Positions 16,218-24,202 of a stretch of DNA of 24,982 bases are shown here, in pieces. The notes under the pieces are model-generated. The model was not told the origin of the DNA. It saw only the letters and a list, made by a program, of their open reading frames with translations, and did not search any database. The stretch covers positions 1 through 24,982 of the forward strand of contig CAYVFC010000119.1 in NCBI GenBank assembly GCA_964450715.1, in the 5' to 3' direction. How positions within the stretch are numbered: position 1 is the stretch's first letter; every line of letters starts with the position of its first letter. A program made the translations under genes and the position numbers. This DNA comes from CAYVFC01 sp964450715 (GTDB taxonomy: Bacteria > Myxococcota_A > Polyangia > Polyangiales > JAFGIB01).

Positions 16218-18530
16218 ATGTCCAAGTCCCTCGGAATCGATCTCGGAACGACGAACTCGGTCGTCGCGATCAAGAAGGTGCAGGTGCAGGTGCTCGAGAA
16301 CGGCGAGGGGGATCCCATCACCCCCTCCTGTGTTTCCGTGAAGAAGAATTTCCTGCGCAAGCAGGAGTTCGTGGTGGGAAAGCACGCGCTCGATTGGATG
16401 AAGCAGGATCCGGTGAACACCGTGACCGCGATCAAGCGGCTGATGGGGCGCAGCTTCAACGACCCGGAGGTGCAGCGGGCCGTCGCCGGCAACAGGTTTC
16501 GCTATCGCATCAAGCCGCACTCCAGGGGCACGGAGAACAGCCTGGCCGTCGTGCTCGGCGGCCGGGAGCTCACGCCCGAGCAGATCTCGGCCGAGATATT
16601 GAAGAAGCTGAAGGGCGATGCGGAGCGCGGGCTGGGCGACCGGGTGCGGTACGCGGTGATAACCGTGCCCGCCTATTTCAACGACAAGCAGAAGCACGCC
16701 ACCAGAACCGCCGCGGCGCTGGCCGGGCTCAAGGTACGCAGGCTGCTTCCGGAGCCCACGGCAGCCGCCATATCCTTCGGGGTGGACAGCCTCGAGGCGG
16801 AACAGGCCCGCACGGTGCTGGTCTTCGACTTCGGCGGCGGCACCCTCGATCTTTCCGTGCTCGTCATCAGCGGCGGCCAGTTCATCGAGCAGGGCAAGGG
16901 GGGAGACATGTGGCTGGGCGGCGAGGATATCGACCGGTCCATCATGGATCACGTTCTCTCGCAGGCGGCCGAGCAGTACGATATCGACGACATGGAGTCT
17001 CTCGTGGGGTCTCAACGGCCCGAGGCGCGCAACCGTTTCTGGGGCGAGCTGAAAGTTGCCGCCGAGAAGGCCAAGATCAGGCTGAGCGACGAGAAGGCGG
17101 CCCAGGTCGAGGTGCTGGGTATCCTGCGGGACCAGGACGGGGATGTGGTCGACGTCGATGTCGAGCTGACCAGGGAGCGGTTGAACGCGCTTCTCGAGCC
17201 CCTGGTCGCTTCCATGATCCGGTTGACCCGCCAGACCATCAGCGCGGTGAACATCACCAAGGACCTCGTCGACAGCGTGCTGCTGGTGGGCGGCAGCTCG
17301 CGCATTCCGCGGATCATCGAGGCGATGCAGGCGGAGTTCGGGCGGGGAAAGGTGCTGGTTCACGAGCGTCCCATGCTGGCCATCGCCGAGGGAGCGGCGA
17401 TCCTGAGCCATCGGTTGGCGGACAGCTACGAGTGCCCAGGCTGCGGGAGCACCGTCTCGCAGTCGGCCGCCGCCTGTGCTCAGTGCGGTTTCGACCTGGA
17501 AAGGCACATCGTCGAACAGGGGGTGTTCGACGTCGTCCATTCGGCGGCCCACGATTATTTCATCCACCTGGAGAACGGGCAGCGCCATCTGCTGGTGGAG
17601 CGGAACACCCCGCTTCCTCACTCGACAAGCGAGGTCTTCAGCCTGGTTCACCCGGACCAGCAGCTCGTGCACCTGAAGTTTTCCAATGTCGTGAACGAAA
17701 AAGAAGAGCGCATCGGCGACCTGTGGATCGGGATCGATGGCAAGACGCTGGAAGAGAAAGGGGAGGCGGAGAACCTCCGCGTCGAGATCGGCGTTCGTAT
17801 CGACGAGAACAGCGTCGCCGAGGTCTCCGCGGCCCTCAAGGATCACCCCGAGGTCGCGCTGTCCAGGACGCTGTCCCGGGGCAAGGCCGACGAGAAGCTG
17901 CTCGTCTCGCTGGAGGAAACCATAAACGAGGCCAACCGCAAGAAGTGTCATCGTTCCGTCGTGCTCGACCTTCTTCACGGTGCGCTCTCGGCGATAAAAG
18001 ATATAAACAGGGTCGTGGATCCGGAGACGAACCGGGTCGACGAGCGCGCCTACGATCGAGCGGCCTCGAGGATAAACAAGGCGGCCAGGATGGCGGCGGA
18101 GAGGCTGTGCAGCAGGCCGGTGGCGTACTACGCGGAGCACCTGCTGGGTGATTTCGGCCCCGTGGTTCCTCCCGGGATCCGCGCGCGCCTGGGGGAGAAG
18201 CTCGAGCGTCTGAAGGACATGGACGAGAACGGCACCTACGAGCAGAGCCGCGACGCAATAAAGGCCCTGCAAGAGGTCATGGCCGAGGAAGACATGGGCC
18301 TGGCTCACGTCCTGATGCAGATCAAGAAAGCCGGCATGTACTGCGAGCAGAGCGATCCCTCGAAGGCGCCGAGGTTCTTCCGCAGGATAGACGACATCCT
18401 GGAGGCATGCGCCAACTCCGATGCTGTCAAGGCGAGCTCGATGATCGACGAGATCATACCGGAAGTGAGCGAGATAAATCAGGCCTCGGACGACATGAAG
18501 GGCGAGATATTCAAGGATATCAGGAAATGA
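16218..18530 (+). CDS. Accessory Hsp70 with a zinc ribbon after the ATPase domain
   Basis: This is a 770-residue Hsp70-family ATPase. The nucleotide-binding domain (about 1-395) shows GIDLGTTNS (6-14), the lysine matching DnaK K70 (K73 in AIKRLMGR), VPAYFND, EPTAAA, DFGGGT (204-209) and GGSSRIP (358-364), so it should bind and hydrolyse ATP. Where DnaK has the hydrophobic linker VLLLD, this protein has ADSYECPGC and a four-Cys ribbon at C406, C409, C420 and C423. A divergent beta region (about 425-540) and a helical region (about 570-770) follow, in the places of the substrate domain and lid. It is longer than DnaK (about 640). It opens a five-gene operon that includes a J-like protein and GrpE, with 10 bp to the next gene. 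It is probably cytoplasmic: no signal peptide. The substrate is unknown, and it should not be taken for the housekeeping DnaK. Confidence 0.92.
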   Translation: MSKSLGIDLGTTNSVVAIKKVQVQVLENGEGDPITPSCVSVKKNFLRKQEFVVGKHALDWMKQDPVNTVTAIKRLMGRSFNDPEVQRAVAGNRFRYRIKPHSRGTENSLAVVLGGRELTPEQISAEILKKLKGDAERGLGDRVRYAVITVPAYFNDKQKHATRTAAALAGLKVRRLLPEPTAAAISFGVDSLEAEQARTVLVFDFGGGTLDLSVLVISGGQFIEQGKGGDMWLGGEDIDRSIMDHVLSQAAEQYDIDDMESLVGSQRPEARNRFWGELKVAAEKAKIRLSDEKAAQVEVLGILRDQDGDVVDVDVELTRERLNALLEPLVASMIRLTRQTISAVNITKDLVDSVLLVGGSSRIPRIIEAMQAEFGRGKVLVHERPMLAIAEGAAILSHRLADSYECPGCGSTVSQSAAACAQCGFDLERHIVEQGVFDVVHSAAHDYFIHLENGQRHLLVERNTPLPHSTSEVFSLVHPDQQLVHLKFSNVVNEKEERIGDLWIGIDGKTLEEKGEAENLRVEIGVRIDENSVAEVSAALKDHPEVALSRTLSRGKADEKLLVSLEETINEANRKKCHRSVVLDLLHGALSAIKDINRVVDPETNRVDERAYDRAASRINKAARMAAERLCSRPVAYYAEHLLGDFGPVVPPGIRARLGEKLERLKDMDENGTYEQSRDAIKALQEVMAEEDMGLAHVLMQIKKAGMYCEQSDPSKAPRFFRRIDDILEACANSDAVKASSMIDEIIPEVSEINQASDDMKGEIFKDIRK

Positions 18531-18540
18531 CGGCCAGGTG

Positions 18541-19503
18541 ATGTCTGCAACCACGTGCCCGGTCTGTGCTTTCGAAAACGTCCCCGCCGGCGCCAGGCAG
18601 TGCCCGCAGTGCGACTCGGACCTGACCTGCTTTCAGGTGCTGGACACCCTGCCCGACGAGCTGGCGGTGTCCTTTGCGGATGACGACCGGACCGGGCGGG
18701 AGAGAGAGCGATTCATCTCCACCCGGGGCATCGCGCTGGGGGCGGTGTCCCTGCTGGTGATCGTCTCTGGCCTGTTTGCCCTGGCTCTTTTTCGCCTTCA
18801 GTCCGACTTGCAAAGACAGCGCGAACGCGTGAACGGCCTCGAGAGCCGGCTTCGCGAAGGGCTGTCCCCCACCCTAACCACCCCCCCGGACCTTCCGCCG
18901 GGCGAGCCGATCGCTTCCGGGCGGGGCGGGGCGCTCGGGCGGGACCTTGTCCGGGGCGAAGGCTCCGGCTCCGAAGGAAGCACCGGGGAGCAACCTGTCG
19001 CAGAGGGAGGGGCCACCACCGGTTCCGCGTTCCCGGCTGTCAGGAGCGACCCATCGAGCGGGGCACGAGCAGGGAACGGGTCGCGCGCTCATGGGCCTGG
19101 CCCTTCGCGCCGCGAAGAAAAGGGCGGCGCAGCGGGAGATTTCTTCGTATATCATCCGACGGATGATGATACGCTCTGGGGCATCGCCCGAAGGTTCTAC
19201 GGCGCCGGGGATCTCTACCCCGTGCTTCTGGAGCACAACCAACATCTCGAGATCTACCGGATCAGGTCCGGGTTGAAGATCGAGGTGTTGCGGGATGCCC
19301 AGGAGGCGAGGGCCGAGCTCGGACGGATCACCGAGATGGAGCAAGGCAGGCTCTTCTGGTACTACACGGTACGGCAAGGCGATACGCTCCGGTCGATCGC
19401 CAGGAAGTTCCACGGCCCAGGCTCGTCGACCGCGACCATTCTTCGTTACAATCCCGGGGCGCAAATAGAAGCGGGAAAACGGATCAGGATAAGGCTGGAG
19501 TGA
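18541..19503 (+). CDS. Membrane protein: N-terminal zinc ribbon, one TM helix, two LysM domains
   Basis: This 320-residue protein has a four-Cys ribbon (C6, C9, C21, C24), an acidic/basic linker, one membrane helix at about 64-84 (IALGAVSLLVIVSGLFALAL), a short coiled-coil-like stretch, a disordered Gly/Ser/Pro-rich linker (about 105-200), and two LysM domains (about 202-252 and 275-320; TLWGIARRFYG and YTVRQGDTLRSIARKFHG). LysM domains bind peptidoglycan or related glycans. With no cleavable signal, the likely topology puts the ribbon in the cytoplasm and the LysM pair in the periplasm. The ribbon resembles that of the Hsp70 ten bases upstream, so it may recruit or sense that chaperone at the envelope; this is inference. 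A GTG at 18538 is an alternative start. Confidence 0.87.
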   Translation: MSATTCPVCAFENVPAGARQCPQCDSDLTCFQVLDTLPDELAVSFADDDRTGRERERFISTRGIALGAVSLLVIVSGLFALALFRLQSDLQRQRERVNGLESRLREGLSPTLTTPPDLPPGEPIASGRGGALGRDLVRGEGSGSEGSTGEQPVAEGGATTGSAFPAVRSDPSSGARAGNGSRAHGPGPSRREEKGGAAGDFFVYHPTDDDTLWGIARRFYGAGDLYPVLLEHNQHLEIYRIRSGLKIEVLRDAQEARAELGRITEMEQGRLFWYYTVRQGDTLRSIARKFHGPGSSTATILRYNPGAQIEAGKRIRIRLE

Positions 19504-19513
19504 TCGCTCGACC

Positions 19514-21589
19514 ATGAGCATCAAGGTGACAACCCGGGACGGCAGCCTGTCGAAGGCCGAGCAGCTGTTTGCCAGGGGAAGCTTTCAGGCCGCCAGGGCG
19601 CTGTTTGTCAAGGCCGGGCTGGATCCCGAAAAGGATCCCGAGCTTGCCGCCAGGCTCGGGGCCTGCGACCAGGAGCTGGCCAGGCAGAGGGCAAGGGAGC
19701 TGATCAAGAAGGCCAGGAGGAGCCTCAAGAAGGGCAGGTCCGAGGAGGCCCTGGCTCTCTTTGTCGAGGCGCATGCCATCACGAGAGAGGCCTGGCTCGA
19801 GGACAGAATAAGAGCGCTGCAACAGGAGCAGCAAGGCGCGCGGATCGCGGGCGCGGCGTCGGCCGCCGAGGCCAGCGGAGACTACCTGGCGGCGGCCGAG
19901 CTGTACGGGCGGCGGCCGGTAGGTGGCCCGGACCAGACGGCGGCTCTCGACAAGGCTCGCTGCCTGGTCATGGCCGGAAGCTGGCCCGAGGCAATATCGG
20001 CCTACCGCGACTGCGATCCGCGGGCCGACCGGGATCTGTACCATCTGGGGCTGGCCCTGGCCATGACGAGGCGCTACCACGAGTGCATCCTCTGCTGGGC
20101 GAAGATCCGTTCCGAGCACGCGGGCTTCGTCCGGCAGAAGGAGGAGGTGTGCGAGCTGCTGGCGTCCGGCTGCGGGGAGATGCTGGAGGCCGACGGCGAG
20201 CAAGTGGCGCTGTTCGAGCAGCTGAAAGAGATAACGAGCCTGGTGGACCATCCCGGCCTGCGGGAAGCGCTCCGCGCCTGCCGCAACCGCCTGATCGCCG
20301 GTTACTGGCGGCAGGAGCGCTACGACCTGGTTCTGGACCTGCTGGACGAGGTCGAGCAGATGGATGTCGCGCTGCTCGAGGTGGCCGCCAAGGCGAGCTT
20401 CCTGCTCGCGGCGCAGCCGGATGCAGAGGTTGCGGCGTCACGGCTCGATGAGCTCGGCATGTACTGGCTGACGGCGCTGCACGATCCCGAGATATCGAAC
20501 AGGCTGTCAAGGGACGCCGAGCAGAGATCGCGGATGCGCGATCGGCTGGTCGAGCGCGCCGAGGAGCTGGTGAAGAGCAGGGCGGATTCGGCCGCGGGCG
20601 GCGGCACGTGGATCGTGGAACGCTGGAGAGCGGAACGCGGCGCGGTGGAGGAAATCCGAAAGCTGGCGGCGAGCGGCGAGGTCGGGCACCTTTCGATCTG
20701 TACCCCGCGCTTCGCCGCCCGCTTCGGAAGGTCGGCGGCGATGCTGGAGCTGATCCGGGGCAACCGGGAGTCGTTTCGCGATGCCGATCGCTACCTCGCG
20801 CTCGGGGCGTGCTATTGCCCGGCGGCGCCCTCGCTCTTTCTGGCGGAGAACGGGTGTTACCAGCAGGCGCGGGATCTGCTGGCCCGTATCGAGAACCAGG
20901 ACGAGTTCGCCCGCTACGCGGCGCTGCGCATCGAGCTGGAGCGGGGATTGCAGTGCCTGCAGTCCGGCGACAAGAACGCCGTCAAACACCTGGCATCCGC
21001 CGCCTCTCTGCTGGCCGCGGTGCCGGGATACGAAGATAGAATCATCCGGAAGGCGGCGGAGATCGACAAGGACGATATGCGGTCGCTGGAGCTTTACGAG
21101 AGGGCGCTCGCCGCGCTCGTCAAGGAGCGGCCCTCGGCCGGTTTGCGCAAGGCGCTGTCCACGGTGATGACCGATCGCGCCGTCGAGGCCTTCAACCGGG
21201 ACAGGATGGGCAGCAAGCCCCTGATGGTCACCCTCGAGAGGGCCCTGGAGCTGGACCCGGCGAACGAAGCGGCCCGTATCGCGCTGGGCGATGCCCGGTA
21301 CAACCGCGATTTCGAGGAGCTGACCGAGGCGCTGGAGAAGCACAGAATGACCAGGGCCTGCCAGATCGTGGAACGCTCCGGGCACCAGGGGATCTACGAC
21401 GCGTTCTTCGAGTTCATGGAGGAAGCGGCCGAGGAGCTGGCGGGCCGCTTCGCGGAAAGGCAGCAGAAGTGGCTCATCTTGAACGATCTGTGCAAGTGGT
21501 GCGCGATGGTGGACCACGACCATCCGGTCGCCGAACAGATACGGGGGCGGCTGGCTCTGCTGCAGCGAGGAGAGCGGCTGGACGACTGA
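19514..21589 (+). CDS. TPR-like helical-repeat protein of the chaperone operon
   Basis: This 691-residue, almost entirely alpha-helical protein has no signal peptide or membrane helix. The N-terminal 90 residues show TPR-like helix pairs (AEQLFARGSFQAARALFVKA, then KKGRSEEALALFVEA). Further pairs follow (SGDYLAAAELYG, MAGSWPEAISAYRDCD, LALAMTRRYHECILCW), with another near the C terminus (LERALELDPANEAARIALGD). Such scaffolds bind peptides or partner proteins and often serve as Hsp70 adaptors. It lies 10 bp after the LysM gene and 20 bp before the J-like gene, so it is surely co-transcribed with them. The ribosome site is weak (GGAG 13 bases upstream), suggesting coupling to the previous gene. 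I recognise no specific family; the adaptor role is inferred from context. Confidence 0.82.
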   Translation: MSIKVTTRDGSLSKAEQLFARGSFQAARALFVKAGLDPEKDPELAARLGACDQELARQRARELIKKARRSLKKGRSEEALALFVEAHAITREAWLEDRIRALQQEQQGARIAGAASAAEASGDYLAAAELYGRRPVGGPDQTAALDKARCLVMAGSWPEAISAYRDCDPRADRDLYHLGLALAMTRRYHECILCWAKIRSEHAGFVRQKEEVCELLASGCGEMLEADGEQVALFEQLKEITSLVDHPGLREALRACRNRLIAGYWRQERYDLVLDLLDEVEQMDVALLEVAAKASFLLAAQPDAEVAASRLDELGMYWLTALHDPEISNRLSRDAEQRSRMRDRLVERAEELVKSRADSAAGGGTWIVERWRAERGAVEEIRKLAASGEVGHLSICTPRFAARFGRSAAMLELIRGNRESFRDADRYLALGACYCPAAPSLFLAENGCYQQARDLLARIENQDEFARYAALRIELERGLQCLQSGDKNAVKHLASAASLLAAVPGYEDRIIRKAAEIDKDDMRSLELYERALAALVKERPSAGLRKALSTVMTDRAVEAFNRDRMGSKPLMVTLERALELDPANEAARIALGDARYNRDFEELTEALEKHRMTRACQIVERSGHQGIYDAFFEFMEEAAEELAGRFAERQQKWLILNDLCKWCAMVDHDHPVAEQIRGRLALLQRGERLDD

Positions 21590-21609
21590 CGGCTACGGAG
21601 CGTGGAGAC

Positions 21610-21882
21610 ATGAATCCTTACCGGGTCCTGGGTATTTCGCGAGAAGCGGACAAGCGAGAGATCATGCGGACCGCCGCACTGGCTCTGCAGAGCAGGCGGT
21701 TTTCCGCCCGGGAGATAGCCCTGGCCCAGAAACGGCTGCTCGACGCCGCCGCCAGGGCCGAGATCGATTTTCTGTACTTCGTCGATCTGGACCGCCCGCC
21801 GGCCGAGTGCCGACCCGGCGGGCCCCTACGGCCCACCGGCGAAGAGGCGCGTTTGCAGCGGCTCGACATCTTCGACCGGTGA
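21610..21882 (+). CDS. Small J-like protein lacking the HPD motif
   Basis: This 90-residue protein begins MNPYRVLGISREADKREIMR, which matches helix I and the start of helix II of a J domain (DPYxVLGxxxxAxxxEI). The helix II-III loop, where J proteins carry His-Pro-Asp to stimulate Hsp70, reads LQSRRFSAREIALAQ instead. The helix III-like part (AQKRLLDAAARAEIDFLYFV) follows, then a short Pro/Gly-rich tail. The ATG has GGAG nine bases upstream. Its position between the TPR gene and grpE, in an operon headed by Hsp70, supports a J-like ancestry. Without HPD it probably cannot trigger ATP hydrolysis in the usual way. It could be a docking or inhibitory partner. The fold is inferred from short motifs. 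Confidence 0.72.
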   Translation: MNPYRVLGISREADKREIMRTAALALQSRRFSAREIALAQKRLLDAAARAEIDFLYFVDLDRPPAECRPGGPLRPTGEEARLQRLDIFDR

Positions 21883-21895
21883 GGGCGCGGCGGAG

Positions 21896-22366
21896 ATGCG
21901 CACGCGTTCCATAAGGGAGCAAAAGCAGTACCTGAAGGACCGGATGGTGGATTACCAGCGTCAGATCGCGCGCCTGTCCGGCGCCATGAAGGAGCAGCAG
22001 GACAGCTTCAGGCGCCGGGAAAAGGAGCTGCTTGTCGACATCTTCGAGGTCCTGGACGCTTTCGACAACCTGGAAAAGGCGTATGGAGAAAGGGCCGGTA
22101 CCCTCGACAAGACGAGCGCCAGGCTGCTGAAGAGCGTCAATAGCATAGGCCGAAAGCTGCGAAGGACGTTGAAGGGTAAGAGCATCGTACCGATCGCGTT
22201 CCCGGAGGGAAAGGTTCGCATGGAGCATTGCAGGATCGTCGATACCAGGCGCGTACCGGACGCGGAAAACGAGACCATCGTCTCCATAGAAAAGACGGGC
22301 TACATCGACGTCGAAAAGGACCAGGTGCTGCGAAAGGCCGACGTGGTGACGGTCTTGAATGAGTAA
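21896..22366 (+). CDS. grpE: GrpE-type nucleotide exchange factor
   Basis: This 156-residue protein has the GrpE layout: a long charged coiled coil (about 5-50), a helical part with LLVDIFEVLDAFDNLEKAY, matching the conserved LLPVLDNLERAL-type segment, then the beta-wing (ETIVSIEKTGYIDVEKDQVL, ending RKADVVTVL). GrpE dimers release ADP from Hsp70 and so reset the chaperone cycle. It is shorter than E. coli GrpE (197 residues) and lacks the disordered N-terminal tail. The start ATG is 13 bp after the J-like gene. A GAGG overlapping that gene's stop codon is the likely ribosome site, which implies coupled translation. It is the last gene of the operon, 12 bp before a strong hairpin. It presumably serves the Hsp70 at 16218. 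Confidence 0.87.
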   Translation: MRTRSIREQKQYLKDRMVDYQRQIARLSGAMKEQQDSFRRREKELLVDIFEVLDAFDNLEKAYGERAGTLDKTSARLLKSVNSIGRKLRRTLKGKSIVPIAFPEGKVRMEHCRIVDTRRVPDAENETIVSIEKTGYIDVEKDQVLRKADVVTVLNE

Positions 22367-22378
22367 GGCGCTGGTTCA

Positions 22379-22418
22379 CCCGCGGCAGGCGGCAGCGTTC
22401 GGTGCCGTCTGCCGCGGG
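22379..22418 (+). terminator. Hairpin terminator of the chaperone operon
   Basis: The two 16-base arms (22379-22394 and 22403-22418) pair along their whole length with one G-U pair and an 8-base loop. The T-rich run TTGGTTGT follows on the plus strand, 12 bp after the grpE stop. It also lies beyond the end of the convergent lipoprotein gene and may block transcription from both sides. Confidence 0.8.
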
Positions 22419-22468
22419 GGTTGGTTGTGCCGGCAGACGCAGGCCGCGACCCGTCCGCTGCGGGGCGG

Positions 22469-23971
22469 CTACGGGCAGGTGCCGTCCTCGACGCAGATGG
22501 CTTTGTTGCCGCCAGGCCCGTCGCAGCAGGCGGGGTTGTCGACGAGCTGGTCGCACTGGCTGTTGCAGGGGCACCGCAGGCAAGGGGCCGCGGGCCGGTA
22601 CTGCATGCATCCGCCGTCGATGCACACCTCGTCGGTGTCGCAGGCGTGGCCGCAGCTTCCGCAGTGCAGCGGGTCGCTGGAGAAGTCGACGCAGGCAATA
22701 CGCCCGTTGCCCGCATCGCAGCTGTTCTGGTCGCACCCGTCGGAAGAAGGTTCGCAGCTTCCGTCCAGGCAGTGCTGGCCGCTCTGGCACACGGTTCCGC
22801 CGTTTCCGGCGCAGCCGCCGCAGTTATAAGGATCCGAGTCGGTATCGACGCAGTTCCCGTCGCAGTTCTCCAGCCCCGGCCGGCAGCGACAGTCGCCGTT
22901 GTCGCAGAACTGCTCCGGGTCGCACTGCCGTCCGCCGTCTCCGGCGCAGCCGCCGCAGTTGAGCGGATCGGCGCTGGTATCTACGCAGCTTCCGTCGCAA
23001 TCGGTCGTGCCGCCGCGGCACACACATACATCGACGTTGCAGGTCTGGAACGCCGGGTCGCAGGCGCCGCCGCAACCTCCCGAGACCTCGCAGTGACCGT
23101 CCAGGCACACCAGGCCCGACCCGCCGCAGTTCGCATCGGTCAGGCACTCGACGCAGCGGTTGGTCTGGGTGTTGCAATAGGGCTGTCCGGCCGAGCAGGT
23201 GGTGTCGTCAACGCACTGCACGCAGACTCCCGCGGGCGAGCAGACCGGCCGCCCCCGGGCTGCATCGCAGTTCGAATCGTCGAGGCATTGCACGCACAGG
23301 TTCGCGCTTGTGTTGCAGTAGGGGGTTTCCGGAGGGCAGTCGCCCGAGCCGGCACATGACTGTACGCAGCGATGGGTGGCGGGGTCGCACGCCAGCGCCG
23401 GATCGCCGCAATTGGCGTTTTCCAGGCACGCGACACACTCGTGGCTCGCGGTGTCGCAGTACGGCGTCTCTCCGCCGCAGTGCTGATCACCGGCGCACTG
23501 CACGCAGGTACCAGTGGTCGTATAGCACGCGGGCCGGGCGCCGCCGCCGCAGTTCGCGTCGCCCAGGCACTCGACACAGACCTTGGCGGTATCGTGGCAG
23601 TAGGGCGTGGGCGCAGCGCACTCGCCCGAATTGCCGCAGGGCGTTCCCTCGATCGCGGGAGCGCCGCCGCTGCCCGCCGTATCGCCGCCCGCGCCGGCCC
23701 CGGCCCCGCCGTTGCCAGCGGTCGCCTCACCGGCCGCGCCGGCCGTTCCGCTGCCCGCGACCTCGCCGCTGCCGCCGCTGCTGCCGCCGCCGCCGCCGGC
23801 TGCGCCCGAAACCCCGCCGCTGCCGGCAGCGCCCTGAGCGCCCGCTCCCGCTGCCCCGGTGTCCGCGCCGGCGTCATTCTCCCCGCTTCCGGGGGAGGAA
23901 TCGTCACCTCCGCATCCGGCGAGCCAGGTCACAGTCAATATTGCCAGACACCATCCCATATGTTTCTTCAT
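22469..23971 (-). CDS. Cys-rich repeat lipoprotein
   Basis: This 500-residue lipoprotein has a signal peptide with lipobox LAGC (MKKHMGWCLAILTVTWLAGC, lipidated Cys 20). A Gly/Ala/Ser linker of about 100 residues, probably a flexible surface spacer, comes next. Then come about seven Cys repeats of the form PYCxTxxxxCVxCLxDxNCG, two repeats of the form CDGxCVDTxxDPxNCGGCAGxGG, a related DPLHCGSCGHACDTDEVC segment, and a Cys-rich end. Such dispersed-Cys lipoproteins are abundant in Myxococcota; I know of no proven biochemical role. The even Cys spacing suggests many disulfides. The ATG at 23971 is chosen over one 16 codons upstream because AGGGAG lies six bases before it and it begins a proper signal peptide. 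The gene is convergent with the chaperone operon across the terminator hairpin. Confidence 0.88.
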   Translation of the reverse strand: MKKHMGWCLAILTVTWLAGCGGDDSSPGSGENDAGADTGAAGAGAQGAAGSGGVSGAAGGGGGSSGGSGEVAGSGTAGAAGEATAGNGGAGAGAGGDTAGSGGAPAIEGTPCGNSGECAAPTPYCHDTAKVCVECLGDANCGGGARPACYTTTGTCVQCAGDQHCGGETPYCDTASHECVACLENANCGDPALACDPATHRCVQSCAGSGDCPPETPYCNTSANLCVQCLDDSNCDAARGRPVCSPAGVCVQCVDDTTCSAGQPYCNTQTNRCVECLTDANCGGSGLVCLDGHCEVSGGCGGACDPAFQTCNVDVCVCRGGTTDCDGSCVDTSADPLNCGGCAGDGGRQCDPEQFCDNGDCRCRPGLENCDGNCVDTDSDPYNCGGCAGNGGTVCQSGQHCLDGSCEPSSDGCDQNSCDAGNGRIACVDFSSDPLHCGSCGHACDTDEVCIDGGCMQYRPAAPCLRCPCNSQCDQLVDNPACCDGPGGNKAICVEDGTCP

Positions 23972-23977
23972 CGTAGA

Positions 23978-23983
23978 CTCCCT
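23978..23983 (-). promoter_or_regulatory. Ribosome binding site that sets the lipoprotein start
   Basis: AGGGAG on the minus strand is six bases before the ATG at 23971. The upstream in-frame ATG at 24019 would place 16 polar residues before the signal peptide. Confidence 0.75.
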
Positions 23984-24004
23984 GCATAGGTGTTCATCGA
24001 AGCG

Positions 24005-24010
24005 AGTATA
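24005..24010 (-). promoter_or_regulatory. Possible -10 box of the lipoprotein gene
   Basis: TATACT on the minus strand lies 33 bases before the start codon, in the AT-rich part of the 231-bp gap between the two Cys-rich genes. No convincing -35 box sits at 16-18 bases, so this is tentative. Confidence 0.3.
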
Positions 24011-24142
24011 TAGCTTCATGTCGAACCGCTATTGGATCCTTCACCGCGAGCAAGCGTTTAAGGAGGTATAGATATAGACCACCGCCCCAACGCCGATCCC
24101 ATCGAAACCGGGCGGCGTGAAACACAAACCGTTCATCGTTCC

Positions 24143-24171
24143 GGACCGCCCGGATTGCTTCCGGGCGGTCC
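24143..24171 (-). terminator. Hairpin after the right-edge Cys-rich gene
   Basis: A perfect 11-bp stem (GGACCGCCCGG with its complement) has a 7-base loop and lies 31 bp past the TAG of the gene to the right. On the minus strand no T run follows directly; the nearest T-rich stretch is GTTTGTGTTT about 15 bases on. Termination is likely but not certain. Confidence 0.55.
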
Positions 24172-24202
24172 CGGACCAGCCGCGTGTGCCGTCTCGGAGG
24201 AT

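Noticed and set aside
16098..18554. Minus-strand open frame of 818 codons opposite the Hsp70-like gene
   Set aside because: The plus strand has unmistakable Hsp70 motifs; the antisense product has none.
24060..24067. AAGGAGGT on the plus strand, a perfect ribosome binding sequence
   Set aside because: No start codon follows at a usable distance (TATAG...), so it is probably chance within the intergenic region.
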